Positions 5,502 through 6,806 of a stretch of 6,806 nucleotides of DNA are shown here, piece after piece (the first letter of the stretch is position 1; every line of letters begins with the position of its first letter). A program made the position numbers and the translations under genes. The stretch covers positions 1 to 6,806 of the forward strand of contig BNWE01000071.1 in the NCBI GenBank assembly GCA_025998595.1, read 5' to 3'. Source of the DNA: Alphaproteobacteria bacterium (GTDB taxonomy: Bacteria > Pseudomonadota > Alphaproteobacteria > UBA3830). Below the pieces are notes generated by a model. That model had not been told where the DNA came from. It made no database searches and worked only from the letters and a program-made list of their open reading frames with translations.

Positions 5502-5508
5502 AGAGGGG
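5502..5508 (+). promoter_or_regulatory. Ribosome binding site that fixes the Rpn start
   Basis: AGAGGGG ends seven bases before GTG at 5516 but only one base before the in-frame TTG at 5510. The spacing therefore favours the GTG. Confidence 0.65.
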
Positions 5509-5515
5509 ATTGAGC

Positions 5516-6394
5516 GTGAAAACCGAAGAAAAAATCGACTTGTTGTCGCCGTGTTCGGACTACATTTTCAAAAATATTTTCGCGAAAGCGTCTCATAAAC
5601 GAGCGTTAATCAGCCTTCTGAACGCCATTCTTGATGGAAATCCTATTATTCGAGACATAACGATCGAAAATCCGGAAATACCAAAAGATTTACCAAAAGG
5701 TAAGTCTATCCGTTTGGATATCAGAGCGACTACTGATAATTCAACAAAACTTGGAATCGAGATGCAGTGCTTCGACGATGGACGCATCATTAATCGTTCA
5801 GCTTTTTATCAGTCAAGAACGATGCCGGAAGGATTAAAAGAAGGTCAGGAATTCGATCAGTTGCCCAATATGATCTCGATTTGGCTTGCAAATTATGATG
5901 AGACAAAGCGAAAATACCACACACATGAAGCATTGTACACGTTTAAGGAAACTCCTCTTGATCCGCCTGAAGTCGCCACAGATAAATTCCGAACTTTCAT
6001 AATCGAATTGAAAAAAGTAGATATAAAGCACACGCACATTTCGGATATGTTTAAGGTGTGGGTATACTTTTTACGCAATCCTCAGGAGATTCCAGCTGAA
6101 TTTTTAACAATACCAGAAGTGGAGGAAGCTATGAATGAACTAAAAAACGTAAGCCAAGATCCAGAAAAGAGACGCATATATGAAGAGCGTGTCAGATGGC
6201 AAGATGACGAGATTAATGCTCGCGCTCATGCTAGGAATGAGGGGATAAGAGAAGGTAGAATGGAAGGCAGAATGGAAGGCAGAATGGAAGAAAAAAAGGA
6301 AATGGCTCGTAGCGCAGTTGCAATGAACTTGCCGTTGGAGCAGGTATCGCAATTGACTGGCCTTTCACCTTCTGAGATTCAATCATTGAGCTAG
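5516..6394 (+). CDS. Rpn family recombination-promoting nuclease / putative transposase (PD-(D/E)XK)
   Basis: The product is 292 residues from GTG 5516 (294 from TTG 5510). It has the typical N-terminus 'LLSPCSDYIFKNIF' (about residues 9-22), a nuclease core with Asp68 in 'IRLDIRA' and Glu82-x-Gln84 in 'GIEMQ', and then 'QSRTMPEGLKEGQEFDQLP' with 'SIWLANY'. This matches the PDDEXK_2 / Rpn family; characterised members are Mg-dependent DNA endonucleases that promote recombination. The usual tail is present: a charged G-R-M-E repeat (about residues 247-258) followed by a short C-terminal module 'LEQVSQLTGLSPSEIQSLS'. Length and motifs suggest an intact gene, with its own strong promoter. It ends 10 bp from the convergent recombinase-tail gene. 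Such genes are often multicopy and may act as selfish or defence-linked nucleases; that role here is inference. Confidence 0.9.
   Translation: MKTEEKIDLLSPCSDYIFKNIFAKASHKRALISLLNAILDGNPIIRDITIENPEIPKDLPKGKSIRLDIRATTDNSTKLGIEMQCFDDGRIINRSAFYQSRTMPEGLKEGQEFDQLPNMISIWLANYDETKRKYHTHEALYTFKETPLDPPEVATDKFRTFIIELKKVDIKHTHISDMFKVWVYFLRNPQEIPAEFLTIPEVEEAMNELKNVSQDPEKRRIYEERVRWQDDEINARAHARNEGIREGRMEGRMEGRMEEKKEMARSAVAMNLPLEQVSQLTGLSPSEIQSLS
6254..6289 (+). repeat. Three tandem 12-bp units inside the Rpn gene
   Basis: GG[T/C]AGAATGGAA is repeated three times; units 2 and 3 are identical. They encode three G-R-M-E units in the coiled, charged linker. Gain or loss of a unit keeps the frame, so length variation is expected. 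Confidence 0.85.
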
Positions 6395-6404
6395 CATTGA
6401 TCGG

Positions 6405-6761
6405 CTATTTCACAAACATCGCCTCCTGATCTTTCCACAGTATCGGGAATTTTTTGTTCGTGATATCTTGAACTGACAGATGATTTGGAGCGTAACCATC
6501 CATAATGAGCCTTTTGATTTTTGGGCTGAGATTGTTCGTGGACATTATTGAACGCACATATCTCGGAGAAATTTTGTTAGCGTCGCAGAATTCTTTGAGC
6601 GTTGCTTCAGGACATTTTTCCAGCTGGCTTTCGAGCCATTGGGCTTTTGCTAGCAATCTTGAAAATTGCGTGTTGACGCGTTGATCGCCAGGCTTTCTGA
6701 CGATGGCTCGACGACCTTTACGAATGCTTACTTTTATCGGGATAAAAACTTCTTGGTTCAT
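6405..6761 (-). CDS. Free-standing protein resembling the C-terminal region of large serine recombinases
   Basis: The 118-residue product runs in the order of the C-terminal part of alphaproteobacterial serine recombinases. It has a strand-rich start 'VFIPIKVSIRKGRRAIVRKP' (residues 5-24), a helix 'LLAKAQWLESQLEKCPEATL' (36-55), a helix-turn-helix 'LKEFCDANKISPRYVRSIM' (55-73), and 'LSPKIKRLIMDGYAPNHLS' (78-96) ending in 'FPILWKDQEAMF' (105-116). In the full proteins this lies behind catalytic and zinc-ribbon domains; neither is present here. An in-frame TGA (6773-6771) precedes the ATG at 6761, so the frame is closed upstream. The catalytic part could be a separate gene ending just upstream: other minus frames close at 6784 and near 6780. 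I see no strong ribosome site, which could mean translational coupling. It probably binds DNA. A split recombinase, an excisionase-like partner or a relic are all possible. Confidence 0.65.
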   Translation of the reverse strand: MNQEVFIPIKVSIRKGRRAIVRKPGDQRVNTQFSRLLAKAQWLESQLEKCPEATLKEFCDANKISPRYVRSIMSTNNLSPKIKRLIMDGYAPNHLSVQDITNKKFPILWKDQEAMFVK

Positions 6762-6806
6762 TTCAAGCCATCATCACTTTAATCTACGCCGCCAGCTCTA
6801 TCAGAA

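Noticed and set aside
5510..5512. TTG as start of the Rpn gene
   Set aside because: The ribosome site ends only one base before it; the GTG at 5516 has normal spacing and preserves the whole conserved domain.

Overview
The window is an AT-rich bacterial segment that looks like accessory DNA with a low density of intact genes. The best lineage hint is the DUF6880-type protein together with a short protein resembling the C-terminal region of alphaproteobacterial serine recombinases. I infer a low-GC, possibly host-associated alphaproteobacterium, from remembered family resemblance and not from any search.

Layout, left to right. (1) 1-120: a leader with no gene I can support. (2) 121-1986: a 621-residue protein made almost entirely of ankyrin repeats. 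(3) 1987-2073: a 28-codon open stretch in the same frame as both the ankyrin gene and the next gene, bounded by TAA and TAG. (4) 2080-3354: a DUF6880-type helical-repeat protein that appears to lack the family's N-terminal part; the 28-codon stretch may be that missing part. (5) 3317-3668, minus strand: gene debris, namely a UPF0158 protein without its N-terminal half, abutting a tiny peptide that looks like the tail of a DUF4143 ATPase. (6) 3728-4642: an uncharacterised lipoprotein behind a TATAAT box. (7) 4643 to about 5430: no firm gene, but inverted and direct repeats, hairpins and two small minus-strand open frames; it may be a MITE-like or decayed element. (8) 5431-6394: a strong promoter driving an intact Rpn/PD-(D/E)XK 'putative transposase' nuclease. 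(9) 6405-6761, minus strand: a 118-residue protein matching the C-terminal part of large serine recombinases, convergent with the Rpn gene at a 10-bp gap.

The ankyrin and DUF6880 genes are co-oriented, close, and probably co-transcribed; both products look like scaffold or protein-binding proteins. The rest reads as a turnover zone: truncated genes, repeats, a mobile-type nuclease and a recombinase piece. I see no tRNA, rRNA, CRISPR array or complete insertion sequence. The most unusual points are the single-frame ankyrin/stop/DUF6880 arrangement, the repeat region whose two inverted arms encode nearly the same peptide, and the free-standing recombinase tail.
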